Of a stretch of 64,000 nt of DNA, positions 54,850 to 63,691 are shown piece after piece. The stretch's first letter is position 1. Each line of letters begins with the position of its first letter. Location of the stretch: NCBI RefSeq assembly GCF_013141765.1, contig NZ_WHOD01000082.1, positions 62,001 through 126,000 of the forward strand, read 5' to 3'. The stretch comes from Paenibacillus foliorum. GTDB taxonomy: Bacteria; Bacillota; Bacilli; Paenibacillales; NBRC-103111. Made by a program: the position numbers and the translations under genes. The notes below the pieces were generated by a model. The model was not told the DNA's origin and made no database searches. It saw only the letters and a program-made list of their open reading frames with translations.

Positions 54850-55740
54850 CTAGCCCTCAAGCCACTTAGACCAGTTCCCTTCAAACCCCTCTTGAACATG
54901 GATACAGTACTTGTAAAAAGAATCAATAAAATCCAAACGCTCCATAGCAGGTCCGTATTTAAACGTATCGTTTGGATCAACACTCTTCATATCTTTGCCG
55001 CCAATCTGAATTTGACGCTGGATAATATCCTCCTTGCTCACCTCTCCCGAATTCCGCAGCATATCATACATCAGCATAAAGGAGGTTGTGCGTCCCACGC
55101 CTCCGCGACAGTGAAAATGGAGCCACGTATCCGAAGGCAGCGCTTTCACAAATGCAATGAATTGATCGACAACCATATCCAATGGGCGATGATGATCCGT
55201 TACAAAAAAACGTTGATAGCCTAAGCCTTCTCCTGTAACCAGCTCCTCCTCCGTCATAATTGTTTTTGGATTGGTTATTGGCTCAGCCAACTGAACCGAT
55301 TTCCCCTCCAATTGATCGAAAATGATGGATGGAGACGCAATCAAACCGTCCAGAATAAGTCTTTCCTTATCCTTAGCCTCGGTATCGACCAATCCTTTAT
55401 TCGTACCATTATTCGGACCATACCAGCTGACTGCCATTCCATTAACAAAACCATGGCTCTCTTGCCGCAAATCAACTATCGTAATCGACATGTGTCCAAT
55501 CGTCTGAGCCATGCATTGCAGCCCTTTTTGAGAAAACATACCACTCCCCGATGCCTTTAATTCTGCAAGTCCAGCCAGATTCAGCGAATCCCCGTCAACG
55601 GATTGGATGGGTGTAGTTGTCATGCGGAACCGTTTCGGAAGCACATGGATGTTATCCACATCAATTAATTGGTTCACCTTTAGCTTACCTATCTCACTCG
55701 TACCGGCTTGGCCAGAATTCTGATTATGCTCATTTGTCAT
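54850..55740 (-). CDS. PTP-like phytase (cysteine inositol-phosphate phosphatase), copy 2
   Basis: 296-residue paralogue of 49532-50440. P-loop HFHCRGGVGRTT (C211, R217), general-acid loop FFVTDHHRPLD, and VDLRQESHGFVNGMAVSW. The P-loop Thr-Thr is closer to characterised phytases than copy 1 (Ala-Ser). No signal peptide; a polar N-terminal extension (MTNEHNQNSGQAG). The gene sits 25 bp after the sulfatase-fold hydrolase in the same operon. Two phosphatases with slightly different loops may remove phosphates from different ring positions; this is inferred. Confidence 0.86.
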   Translation of the reverse strand: MTNEHNQNSGQAGTSEIGKLKVNQLIDVDNIHVLPKRFRMTTTPIQSVDGDSLNLAGLAELKASGSGMFSQKGLQCMAQTIGHMSITIVDLRQESHGFVNGMAVSWYGPNNGTNKGLVDTEAKDKERLILDGLIASPSIIFDQLEGKSVQLAEPITNPKTIMTEEELVTGEGLGYQRFFVTDHHRPLDMVVDQFIAFVKALPSDTWLHFHCRGGVGRTTSFMLMYDMLRNSGEVSKEDIIQRQIQIGGKDMKSVDPNDTFKYGPAMERLDFIDSFYKYCIHVQEGFEGNWSKWLEG

Positions 55741-55765
55741 ATGTGAATGCCCCTTCCATCCCTCA

Positions 55766-57130
55766 CTAAAATGGATTCGTACGCACCGGCAGCGTATTTT
55801 CTGTTTGAATCAACCGCTGCAGCAGCTCCCATATCAATTTATCGCGAATCTTTTGATAACTTGAGTCGCTCCACACATTGTTTAATTGAAGAGGATCCAA
55901 CCTTAAATCATACAAGACACCCTTCTCTTGATTGCTCCAAACGGTTAGACGGTAGTCTCTATTGCGAAGTGTTTTTTCGAACACCTCTGCCGTGTCGATT
56001 CTAGACACCTCAGAATTCAGTTCAATCAGTGCAAAAGGAGCTCTTTCAGGATCTTCCTCGCCTCTGAGCAAAGGCAGCAAGCTCCTTGCTTGCATGGAAT
56101 GTGGCTTCATACTGCCAGTCAGGTCGCATATCGTCGGCGCCAGATCAAACAGCTGCACGATGTCATCGACTACTCTGCCACCGCCCTTTATGTTCGGCGC
56201 TTTTACAATCATCGGGATGCGGATGCTTTCATCCTCTGATCTTCCCTTACCCCATCTTCCCCAATCGCCTAGAAACTCTCCGTGATCGCTCGACAACATC
56301 ACCGCCGTTCGCTCGCTCAGCCCCGATTCATCCAGATAGTCAAGCAACTTCCCTATACAATCATCGACATGAGAAACCAGAGTATAGTAAGCCGCTTTCT
56401 TTTGCCGAATCATAGCTTCGTTCTCTGCAGTAATTTCACAATTTCTCGGGAGTGAGAGAGCATTGGGATCATAACGATCCAACAAATCCAAAGGTACGAT
56501 AAAAGGCGAATGCGGGTCAAAAAAGCTGGACCAGAGCATAAATGGAGACGAACCAAACTCTTGTAAAAATTCGATCGAAGCTTCGCTTACCCAATGGCTG
56601 TGCGAGGCTTTAGCAGGAAAGCTGCCATTTCCGGAAAGATGATCCGTTTGATTCCTCACTCTTGTCATACCCGGCTCAATTCGTATCGCATCCGCATATT
56701 CAGGATGGTTCCGTTCAACCCATTGTGTGTAAGGATCACGATAGGTTCCTCGCTCATCCGTCACCTGAAGTGTTCGATATCCATAGCTTGGATGCGGAGC
56801 CGTATGATCGCGATACGTGTGATTCTGTACGTGAAGCTTACCGATATGAGCCGTATGATAGCCTCTTTGGCTCAATAATTGCGGAAACGTCACCTCCTGC
56901 TCTGATAATCGCACACCGCCGCCACGAACCCCATGAGCATGAGGGAAGCGACCTGTCAGCAGTGAGGAGCGTGCAGGCATACAAGCAGGAGCATTAGTAA
57001 ATGCATGTGTAAACCTCACACCTTCCTTGCCCAGCCTATCGATATTTGGCGTCTCGATCTCCTTATTGCCAGCGCAGGCAAGTGCGTCCCAACGCAGCTG
57101 GTCTATGGTTATGACGAGGATGTTCATCAT
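55766..57130 (-). CDS. Sulfatase-superfamily hydrolase (sulfatase or phosphodiesterase)
   Basis: 454 residues of the alkaline phosphatase/sulfatase fold, no signal peptide. Metal-binding D10 in ITIDQLRWDAL; the formylglycine-type motif C50-MPA-R54 followed by SSLLTGR; HIGKLHV; and SSDHGEFLGDWG late in the sequence. CxPxR is shared by sulfatases and by phosphonate monoester hydrolase/phosphodiesterases. The surrounding phosphatases favour a phosphodiester substrate such as a glycerophospho-polyol, but sulfate ester cannot be excluded. First gene of the operon 57130-51713, with a strong AAGGAGGTGAT ribosome binding site and a LacI operator upstream. Confidence 0.87.
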   Translation of the reverse strand: MMNILVITIDQLRWDALACAGNKEIETPNIDRLGKEGVRFTHAFTNAPACMPARSSLLTGRFPHAHGVRGGGVRLSEQEVTFPQLLSQRGYHTAHIGKLHVQNHTYRDHTAPHPSYGYRTLQVTDERGTYRDPYTQWVERNHPEYADAIRIEPGMTRVRNQTDHLSGNGSFPAKASHSHWVSEASIEFLQEFGSSPFMLWSSFFDPHSPFIVPLDLLDRYDPNALSLPRNCEITAENEAMIRQKKAAYYTLVSHVDDCIGKLLDYLDESGLSERTAVMLSSDHGEFLGDWGRWGKGRSEDESIRIPMIVKAPNIKGGGRVVDDIVQLFDLAPTICDLTGSMKPHSMQARSLLPLLRGEEDPERAPFALIELNSEVSRIDTAEVFEKTLRNRDYRLTVWSNQEKGVLYDLRLDPLQLNNVWSDSSYQKIRDKLIWELLQRLIQTENTLPVRTNPF

Positions 57131-57173
57131 AAGATGCCATCACCTCCTTCTTTTGACAAATCTACTTGTTGAG

Positions 57174-57187
57174 GGTAAGCGCTTTCT
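57174..57187. promoter_or_regulatory. cre-like sequence upstream of the sulfatase-fold gene
   Basis: GGTAAGCGCTTTCT keeps the AAGCGCTTT core of cre boxes but has a deviant first base. It would add catabolite control to the operon. Weak evidence. Confidence 0.4.
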
Positions 57188-57386
57188 CTAAGGGTAAAAA
57201 TAAGTTCCCTCTAAAGCTCAGGAAATGTGCAAAATCATTATACAAAATCATTCAGTATGCAAAGCTAAGTAGTAATAGTCAGTTGATGTATAGCCTTCAT
57301 GTACAACGAGCGTGATTTGTATTGAAGCATCCGAATCGTTCAGGTGCAGCAGCCTCAGTTACATTATCACATCCTCTTTTCATTTT

Positions 57387-57410
57387 GGTAACGTTACCGG
57401 AAACGTTACC
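57387..57410. promoter_or_regulatory. Double LacI operator for the 57130-51713 operon
   Basis: Abutting GGTAACGTTACC and GGAAACGTTACC, flanked by TTTT and AAAATTG. A possible minus-strand -10 box (GATAAT, 57363-57368) places the operator over the -35 region. The rest of 57131-57481 has no gene. Confidence 0.88.
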
Positions 57411-57481
57411 AAAATTGTAAAATAATATCCCCAATTTGTCAATTCACATTTTTCTAAGGCTTGACCTTATTAAGGCAGGGC

Positions 57482-58432
57482 TTATCTCTTCCCACTCGGA
57501 TCAACTAGCTCTGGGGGATGCTCTACTGGATTAATAATTAGGCTGCCGTCCTCAAGCCGCTGCCACGTCTCGAAATGCCGCTCCCCTTCAGTTAAACGAA
57601 TAATGCGAGCCCCACGCAGGAAATCATCCGGCCCTTTAGCGTTAAAACCACTTAACCGGGAAAAACATAGCCGGATACCATGCAAATCACCGTAATAATC
57701 ATTCAGGTGTTCATGACCTACGAAGGTCCCCATCACATCTCCCATCTCAAACATGGCTGCAAACATACCTGTATTGATCTTAGGACAGCTGACTCCCTTG
57801 TTATTGCTTCCATAGCAAACGCCATAATCCCATATTTCATTATATTCCGGCAGCGGAATATGGAAGAAGGCAAGCGCTGGCAGCTGTGTGCTCCCGTATT
57901 CCTCAGCCATTGCAGCTGATTGGCGAATATACCAATCAATCTGATTGCGGTGAAACCAAGCTGAACCGCCAAAGGCATGCTGAGTTTTGGCTCCTGAATC
58001 CAGCATATACAGGGCAGCGCCAATATCAGTGGATTTGCTCGATTGTATGCGCAGCACATAGTTAGATATTCCTTGAACTGTCTGGGGGCCTAGTTCAAAC
58101 AAGCAGTTAGGCAGCTGCTCCAGCAGCTTGGCAAGCTGGTTCGGATCAATCCCGGATTCATATTCGTGGTTCCCATAAACAAACGCCCAAGGAATTCCAC
58201 ATTGAACCACGGTTGAAACAGCATCATTAAATGCAGCTAATGGCTCATTGGTTTCTTTCTTGTGAATTACGTCTCCGGTAATGACAATTAAGTCGGGATG
58301 CTCCGCATCAATGACATGACTCATAAATTGCTGTGTACGCAAATCGTTGCTATCCCCGTTATACCAGTGCAAATCAGTGAATTGCACGATCGTAAAGCTT
58401 CCGTCCTCGCCAAATTGCAGCGGAAAAGACAT
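57482..58432 (-). CDS. Calcineurin-like metallophosphoesterase
   Basis: 316-residue cytoplasmic phosphoesterase. All metal motifs are present: D-x-H in FTDLHWYNG, GDVIHKK, GNHEYESG, and the late GHEHLND. It resembles the DCR2/SIA1-like branch of the family. It has its own promoter with a single GGTAACGTTACC operator, so it belongs to the LacI regulon and is a further phosphate-ester hydrolase in the cluster. GGAGG is 8 nt before the ATG. Confidence 0.9.
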   Translation of the reverse strand: MSFPLQFGEDGSFTIVQFTDLHWYNGDSNDLRTQQFMSHVIDAEHPDLIVITGDVIHKKETNEPLAAFNDAVSTVVQCGIPWAFVYGNHEYESGIDPNQLAKLLEQLPNCLFELGPQTVQGISNYVLRIQSSKSTDIGAALYMLDSGAKTQHAFGGSAWFHRNQIDWYIRQSAAMAEEYGSTQLPALAFFHIPLPEYNEIWDYGVCYGSNNKGVSCPKINTGMFAAMFEMGDVMGTFVGHEHLNDYYGDLHGIRLCFSRLSGFNAKGPDDFLRGARIIRLTEGERHFETWQRLEDGSLIINPVEHPPELVDPSGKR

Positions 58433-58468
58433 AATAATGACCTCCCAGCAGTTCTAAATACATATTCC

Positions 58469-58480
58469 GGTAACGTTACC
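58469..58480. promoter_or_regulatory. Single LacI operator upstream of the metallophosphoesterase
   Basis: Perfect palindrome GGTAACGTTACC, 37 bp upstream of the start codon and directly after a TATATT -10-like box. A degenerate second half (TATTCC) abuts it, like the other two sites. The stretch 58487-58823 beyond it shows no gene. Confidence 0.82.
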
Positions 58481-58823
58481 AATATAACTAGCTTATATCC
58501 TAACTCATGTGAATTTCGTTTTCAATACATGCTGCAAAATTATGCAAAGAAGAACTGCCAGCGCAAATTGATATTCCCCCTTTAAACAGACTGTGTTAAA
58601 ACGCGACACTAAAATCATCCTAATGATCCACCAATATTGCCAAAGTAACCTACGCTTCTGCAACTCTCCGAGATTCATGCACGCTATGTTCATCGTAACT
58701 GTTAGCTGTTATAGTCGTGCTCCATTGAATGGCTGGCTTGCATCAGTTGGAACATGAGCTTCAGTCGCGGGTAAGTCAGCTGTCATAGTAAAGTAATGCC
58801 ACATCCATGGAGCTAGAGAACAA

Positions 58824-59013
58824 TAACGGAAGCACGCGTTCCTTTATCGCATGGAAAAATCATCAAACAGGGAGATAACGGAACAGCTAGTTCCTTTATC
58901 TCCCTGTTTAATGTGCTTAGTCTCATATTTGCCTAGAATAACGGAATTCCGACTTCCGCTATTGCCTAAAATTGAAGGAGATGACTTGAATAAAGGAACT
59001 CTTAGTTCCGTTA
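58824..59013. repeat. Palindrome array 3 (four 23-bp units)
   Basis: Units start at 58824, 58876, 58939 and 58991 (spacing 52, 63, 52). Consensus TAACGGAA-N7-TTCCKTTA. The second unit extends into a hairpin of about 42 nt, ACAGGGAGATAA / TTATCTCCCTGT (58868-58909). No credible gene overlaps the array or the remainder to 59138. Confidence 0.8.
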
Positions 59014-59138
59014 AGACCCTCCATTCCCTCCAAACCCTCCAGTCCTTCAATTCCTCTTAAGTCCTTCTGCCCCCACAACACAGGTTGACCCAGCCATATT
59101 AACAGTAACAAGCCATCCGTACGTACCCTCACTTCTCA

Positions 59139-60110
59139 CTATTTATCGACAAAAGGAAACAGCAGCTTCTGATTTTCATGCGTGTACATGTCTTTCTTGG
59201 TAATGACCTCGGATCCGGTATCGATCCTGCTGCTGACCTTCTCCCCATTGATAACCTGAACCGCGGTTTTAATGGCAAGATAGCCCATATTAAACGGCTT
59301 TTGAATCACAGTGGCTTGTAAGATCCCTTCTTCTAAAAAGGAAATTTCGTCCATAGAGCTGTCGAAGCCTATTAAAGGAATTTGAATCCCGGCTTCCTTT
59401 ATTGCTTTGGCAGCACCTACTGTCGAGGGCTCATTAAGACCAACAATTCCTCCAAGCCGCGGATGGGAAAGCAGGAGCTTTTGGGTAATAGCATACGCCT
59501 TTTCCTCGGAAGCATCACTGTAATACGTATCCAATACTTGAAAATGATCTGAATCCTTCAGGCTATCCCTTACCCCTCTTTCTCTCTCCATCGCTGGAGC
59601 CGAGCCTTTCACGAAATTAATGATAGCGATAGTGGCACCTGGTTCAATCCGCCGTTGGAGTGCTTGCCCTACCTTCTGACCTGCTGCATAGTTATCGGTA
59701 GCAATGAAGCTGGCTGACAAATCGCCCATCAAGTCGGAATCAACGGTGATTAGCTTTATTCCAGCGTTGACAATCTTTTGTGCAACGGGAACAATTCGAT
59801 TGTAATCGGTTGCTGCCAGTATAATTGCCTTAGGTTTATCCAAGATTGCTTGCTCCAATAACAGGATTTGACCTTCAATATCGTCCTCGGTTGAGGTACC
59901 GACAACCTTTACTTCAGCACCATATTCTTTGGCGGCAGCAAACACGCCTTGATTCATTACCTGCCAAAACTCCGTTTTTTGACCAAAAGATTTCGGTACG
60001 AACAGGATAGGCTTGTTTTTGTCGGTGAATCCCCCCGATGATGTTTGGTAAATCAGGATAGAAGCAGCAATGATGACAGCAGCAAATGCTAGACCCGCAA
60101 TCCTTCTCAT
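59139..60110 (-). CDS. RbsB-like sugar-binding protein
   Basis: 323 residues. One N-terminal membrane anchor or uncleaved signal (IAGLAFAAVIIAASILIYQ, no lipobox), then a type I periplasmic binding protein of the ribose/galactose group (TEFWQVMNQGVFAAAKEYG; IILAATDYNRIVPVAQK; FIATDNYAAGQKVG; GLNEPSTVGAAKAIKEAG). Its ATG overlaps the histidine kinase stop (ATGA). In such operons the binding protein often presents ligand to the sensor kinase rather than to a transporter, and no permease is encoded nearby. Confidence 0.88.
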   Translation of the reverse strand: MRRIAGLAFAAVIIAASILIYQTSSGGFTDKNKPILFVPKSFGQKTEFWQVMNQGVFAAAKEYGAEVKVVGTSTEDDIEGQILLLEQAILDKPKAIILAATDYNRIVPVAQKIVNAGIKLITVDSDLMGDLSASFIATDNYAAGQKVGQALQRRIEPGATIAIINFVKGSAPAMERERGVRDSLKDSDHFQVLDTYYSDASEEKAYAITQKLLLSHPRLGGIVGLNEPSTVGAAKAIKEAGIQIPLIGFDSSMDEISFLEEGILQATVIQKPFNMGYLAIKTAVQVINGEKVSSRIDTGSEVITKKDMYTHENQKLLFPFVDK

Positions 60111-61885
60111 TGCTTATCGCCTCCTTCCATAATAGCCGGAATTCGCAGTATCGCTGTGGTGCCTTCTTCCTGCTCGCTTTCAAACTCCAAGCCATAGGGA
60201 TCACCGAAATACAGTTGAACCCGTTGATATACATTATGCAGCCCAACACCTTTGCCTGCCTCCGTTAAGTTAACATTCGACAACAAAGATTTGACCTTCT
60301 CAGGCTCCATTCCAATTCCGTCATCAATAACCTTGAGGATAACAACACCATTCTCTTGTTGTCCGGTGATATGAATATGCCCCGTATCGGCCTTATGCTT
60401 GATTCCATGATAAATCGCATTTTCGACCAAAGGTTGGAGAACGATTTTTAATATTTTACAGTCAAGAATAGACGGATCGACATCGATCGTATACGAAAAC
60501 TTATTCCGGTAACGAATATTTTGTATGGTCAAATAATTACGGATATGCTCCAGCTCGACGGAGATCGGTACCAGCTCTTCCCCCTTACTGATACTGGAAC
60601 GCAGCAGCTTGGACAAGGCCGATGTCATCTTCACCACCTCCTCCATCTTGGACATCTCTGCCATCCAAATAATTGAGTCCAGCGTATTATATAGAAAATG
60701 CGGTTGGATCTGGGCCTGCAGTGCCTTCAACTCACTGATCCGCTTTGTTTCCTGCTCCTGTACAATCTGATTCATTAAATCTTTGATTTTGCCAATCATC
60801 AGGTTAAAAGTACGCGCCAGCTTCCCGATCTCATTCGTGCTTTCGATGGCCGCCCGGATATTAAAATCTCCTTTTTCCACCTGCTTCATGTGAGCATCCA
60901 GCTTCTTGATTGGTTTGGTTAAAGTGAAGGATAGAAGGATAGATATAGCAAGGGCAATGATTAGGCATACAAACCCCCACAATGCTGAGGAGAATTGGAT
61001 TTCCCGCTTGTTGCTTACCAATTCATCGAGATAAGTAACGCCTACGATCTTCCAGCCGAAGCTCGTTGTACGAATCGTATACATTTTCCGTTCGCTGCCT
61101 TCGCCAATAACGATCGAGCTATCCTGCGAGCTGAGAATCATCGGTATGTTCTCGCTTTTCAACCTTGTGTAGATAATCTGCTGCTGCGGATGATAAATCA
61201 AATCGCCAGCCGGATCCAGTATAAAGACATAACCCCTTTTCCCAAGGCGAATCTGTTTGCATAAGTCATTGATCAGGTTATAATTCAGATCGACTAGAAG
61301 CACACCGGATCGGGAATCCTCTGCATGGCCCGTCAGCTGCCGGCTGATCGATACGACCCAAGGGTATTCATTACGGAACACGTGCTGCACATGAGAGGAG
61401 GAAATAGCGACACGCCCTTGTGTTAGCTGAGCTTCCTTGAACCATTCCTGATCCGTTAGCTCCCCATAAGACTTGAGCTGGCCAGAAGCTCGATCCGATA
61501 AGGCCCTGCCGTTGGAACCTACAAACAGTATGGAAGCGATATCATTTCTGGAGCCGACTATGGATCGAAAATAATTGCCAAGCTGCCGCTCCAGCGCAAT
61601 CCCTTCATTTGTGTTTGGATCATTAAGCGACAAATACCGCAGCAGATCACCATTGCTAAGCGCAAGCGCGGAGATGCTCTCCATATTTCCAATATAAGTT
61701 TGAATGTTAGTATTGACTTGTTCGATGAGCTCTGTTGTATACTCCAACGAATTTTTGGTTACCGCGTCCGCCGACAGCCGGTAAGAATTATAGCTTAAGA
61801 TGGCTGTTGTACAAAGGATTAAACAGGAAAATGCGATGGCAATATTCGTATGAATGCTTTTGAATGAGAAGCTCCAGAACTTCAT
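60107..61885 (-). CDS. YesM-type sensor histidine kinase
   Basis: 592 residues: helix 1 (about 13-33), an extracellular Cache domain (WFKEAQLTQGRVAISSSHVQ; GYVFILDPAGDLIYHP), helix 2 (SALWGFVCLIIALAISILLSFTL), HAMP, His_kinase domain with LKALQAQIQPHFLYNTLDSI (phosphorylated His), and HATPase with LVENAIYHGIKHK and DDGIGM. Cotranscribed, with 4-bp overlaps, with its response regulator and a binding protein. Senses sugar or a bound RbsB-like protein; inferred. Confidence 0.94.
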   Translation of the reverse strand: MKFWSFSFKSIHTNIAIAFSCLILCTTAILSYNSYRLSADAVTKNSLEYTTELIEQVNTNIQTYIGNMESISALALSNGDLLRYLSLNDPNTNEGIALERQLGNYFRSIVGSRNDIASILFVGSNGRALSDRASGQLKSYGELTDQEWFKEAQLTQGRVAISSSHVQHVFRNEYPWVVSISRQLTGHAEDSRSGVLLVDLNYNLINDLCKQIRLGKRGYVFILDPAGDLIYHPQQQIIYTRLKSENIPMILSSQDSSIVIGEGSERKMYTIRTTSFGWKIVGVTYLDELVSNKREIQFSSALWGFVCLIIALAISILLSFTLTKPIKKLDAHMKQVEKGDFNIRAAIESTNEIGKLARTFNLMIGKIKDLMNQIVQEQETKRISELKALQAQIQPHFLYNTLDSIIWMAEMSKMEEVVKMTSALSKLLRSSISKGEELVPISVELEHIRNYLTIQNIRYRNKFSYTIDVDPSILDCKILKIVLQPLVENAIYHGIKHKADTGHIHITGQQENGVVILKVIDDGIGMEPEKVKSLLSNVNLTEAGKGVGLHNVYQRVQLYFGDPYGLEFESEQEEGTTAILRIPAIMEGGDKQ

Positions 61886-63498
61886 AGAGAGGGATTTCCC
61901 TTCTGCTCCAATCGATATTCTTTGGGAGTCACCCCGGTATGCCGTTTAAAAATCACACTGAAATACTGCGGATCTCCATAGCCCACTCTCGATGCAATAT
62001 CATAGGTTTTAAGCTGGGTAACCGCAATTAGCTCCTTGGCTTTCTCCAGTCGAACCCTGGTCAAATATTCAACGAAGGTTACCCCTGTATGCTGCTTGAA
62101 CAAAGCGCTGAAATAACTGATGCTCATAAAAATATGGCTGCATACCTGATTCAACGAAAAATTTTCATCACTATAATGCTCCCGTATGTAGGCTTCTGCC
62201 TTCTGCATCTGGGATTCCGTTACATCCGTTCTTCTCTCGGATAAATAACTAATGATATGATGGCAAATACCTTCCAGCCACAGCTGCGCATCATCCAACG
62301 TTCTCATTGTGGAAATCTGTTGGAATGGACTGCTCCCAAATACCTCCGTATTATCGAAGCCGGTTTCGACCACCAGATTCATTAACGAAGCGATCAGCTT
62401 ATGGATCGATCCGTAGCATTTCTCAACCGAGGAGTAGGAGTGCTTCATCTCCTCTATTCCATCGTGCAGCACGAGCGAGACCTGCTGACGGTTACCCGTC
62501 TTCATAGTAGCTAACAGTTTCCTCTCCCAAGCATCGTAGCCTGCTTTATCTACCCCTTTTCCATACTCCAAGTCATTGATGGAAATGATCCTGTTCTTTC
62601 CAAGAAGAAATCGGTAATCAAGCGCGGACAGCGCCCCTTGGAACGACTTCGATATATACGGAAGCTCCGTACAAACTCTGCCGATACCGATGGATACGGT
62701 TAGCCTCAAATACTTCTGTACGCTGTGCCTGGCATGCTCCGCCAAGGTCTGCGCCTGAACTTCAATCTCCTCAATCTTCCCAGGAAAGATCACAGCAATC
62801 TTATCGTCACGCGTTCGGAAAACAATGCCTCCGCTTTCCTTCTCAAAAATTTCCTGCATAATATTAAAAGCAGCGAACCTCAGCAGCTCTACTTCCACAT
62901 CCTCACTAGGAATCGAATCACGCATAAACCCATCGATATCTCCGACTAAAGCAAGATATGCAGGACCGCTCAAGGACAGCTGAAAATAGTTGAATTTACG
63001 TTCAATTTCATCCTTTTTAATAACAGTGGCCGCCAATCTTTCCAGAAACCGTTCCTTTAGCAGGGGAAGGCTTTGATTAAGCTGAAGCTGCAAATGGCTC
63101 AGGTCTTCCTTCTCTTGCCGCCCAGCATCCAGCTCCTGCTTCAGTACATACAGAAAGCTTGTAAACTCCTCGGAGTTGATTGGTTTGAGCAGATAGTCCT
63201 TAACCTTAAGCTTGATAGCCTGCTTCGCATAATCAAACTCCTCAAACCCGGTAACAATGACAACCACGATATCCCGGTATTGCCCCGCTACTTGCCGAGC
63301 TAGCTCCAAACCATCCATAAACGGCATACATATATCGGTTATGATCACATCCGGCTGCAAGGATTGAATAGAATCTAGCGCGTCACGCCCATTATCAAAG
63401 GTTCCTGCCAATTCAAAGCCACATGCGCCCCAATCGGTTTTCAGCTCAATACCCTCTCTTACTTCGTCTTCATCGTCTACAAGGATGATCTTATACAT
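61882..63498 (-). CDS. YesN-type AraC response regulator
   Basis: 538 residues: receiver domain (acidic pair in VDDEDEVREG, phosphoacceptor in DVIITDICMPFMDG, Lys in YLLKPINSEE), a central linker domain (about 130-420) and a C-terminal AraC HTH pair (NFSLNQVCSHIFMSISYFSALFKQHTG; IASRVGYGDPQYFSVIFKRHTGVTPKEYR). Its stop overlaps the kinase start (ATGA). Probable target is the sugar uptake locus whose binding-protein gene ends at 63692. Confidence 0.94.
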   Translation of the reverse strand: MYKIILVDDEDEVREGIELKTDWGACGFELAGTFDNGRDALDSIQSLQPDVIITDICMPFMDGLELARQVAGQYRDIVVVIVTGFEEFDYAKQAIKLKVKDYLLKPINSEEFTSFLYVLKQELDAGRQEKEDLSHLQLQLNQSLPLLKERFLERLAATVIKKDEIERKFNYFQLSLSGPAYLALVGDIDGFMRDSIPSEDVEVELLRFAAFNIMQEIFEKESGGIVFRTRDDKIAVIFPGKIEEIEVQAQTLAEHARHSVQKYLRLTVSIGIGRVCTELPYISKSFQGALSALDYRFLLGKNRIISINDLEYGKGVDKAGYDAWERKLLATMKTGNRQQVSLVLHDGIEEMKHSYSSVEKCYGSIHKLIASLMNLVVETGFDNTEVFGSSPFQQISTMRTLDDAQLWLEGICHHIISYLSERRTDVTESQMQKAEAYIREHYSDENFSLNQVCSHIFMSISYFSALFKQHTGVTFVEYLTRVRLEKAKELIAVTQLKTYDIASRVGYGDPQYFSVIFKRHTGVTPKEYRLEQKGNPSL

Positions 63499-63645
63499 AA
63501 ACGCTGCCCCTCGGGAAAAGTTATCGATTTGAAATCATGACGTCTGAAACAATCAGCTAAAGCTATTATCGCGACGATTTCCTGAATTCATCATACACAG
63601 ACCTACATTCATAGAGCAACACAAACTTAGGAATAAATGGAAATG

Positions 63646-63686
63646 CAAAAAGAGCATGGGATTTTCATCTCACAGCTCTTTTTGCA
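63646..63686. terminator. Terminator after the partial binding-protein gene
   Basis: 11-bp stem GCAAAAAGAGC / GCTCTTTTTGC with a T-run on the minus strand, just past the stop codon at 63692. Confidence 0.85.
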
Positions 63687-63691
63687 GACGG

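Noticed and set aside
58844..59060. Two overlapping antiparallel frames of 68-69 codons
   Set aside because: They coincide with palindrome array 3. Symmetry of the palindromes produces matching frames on both strands.
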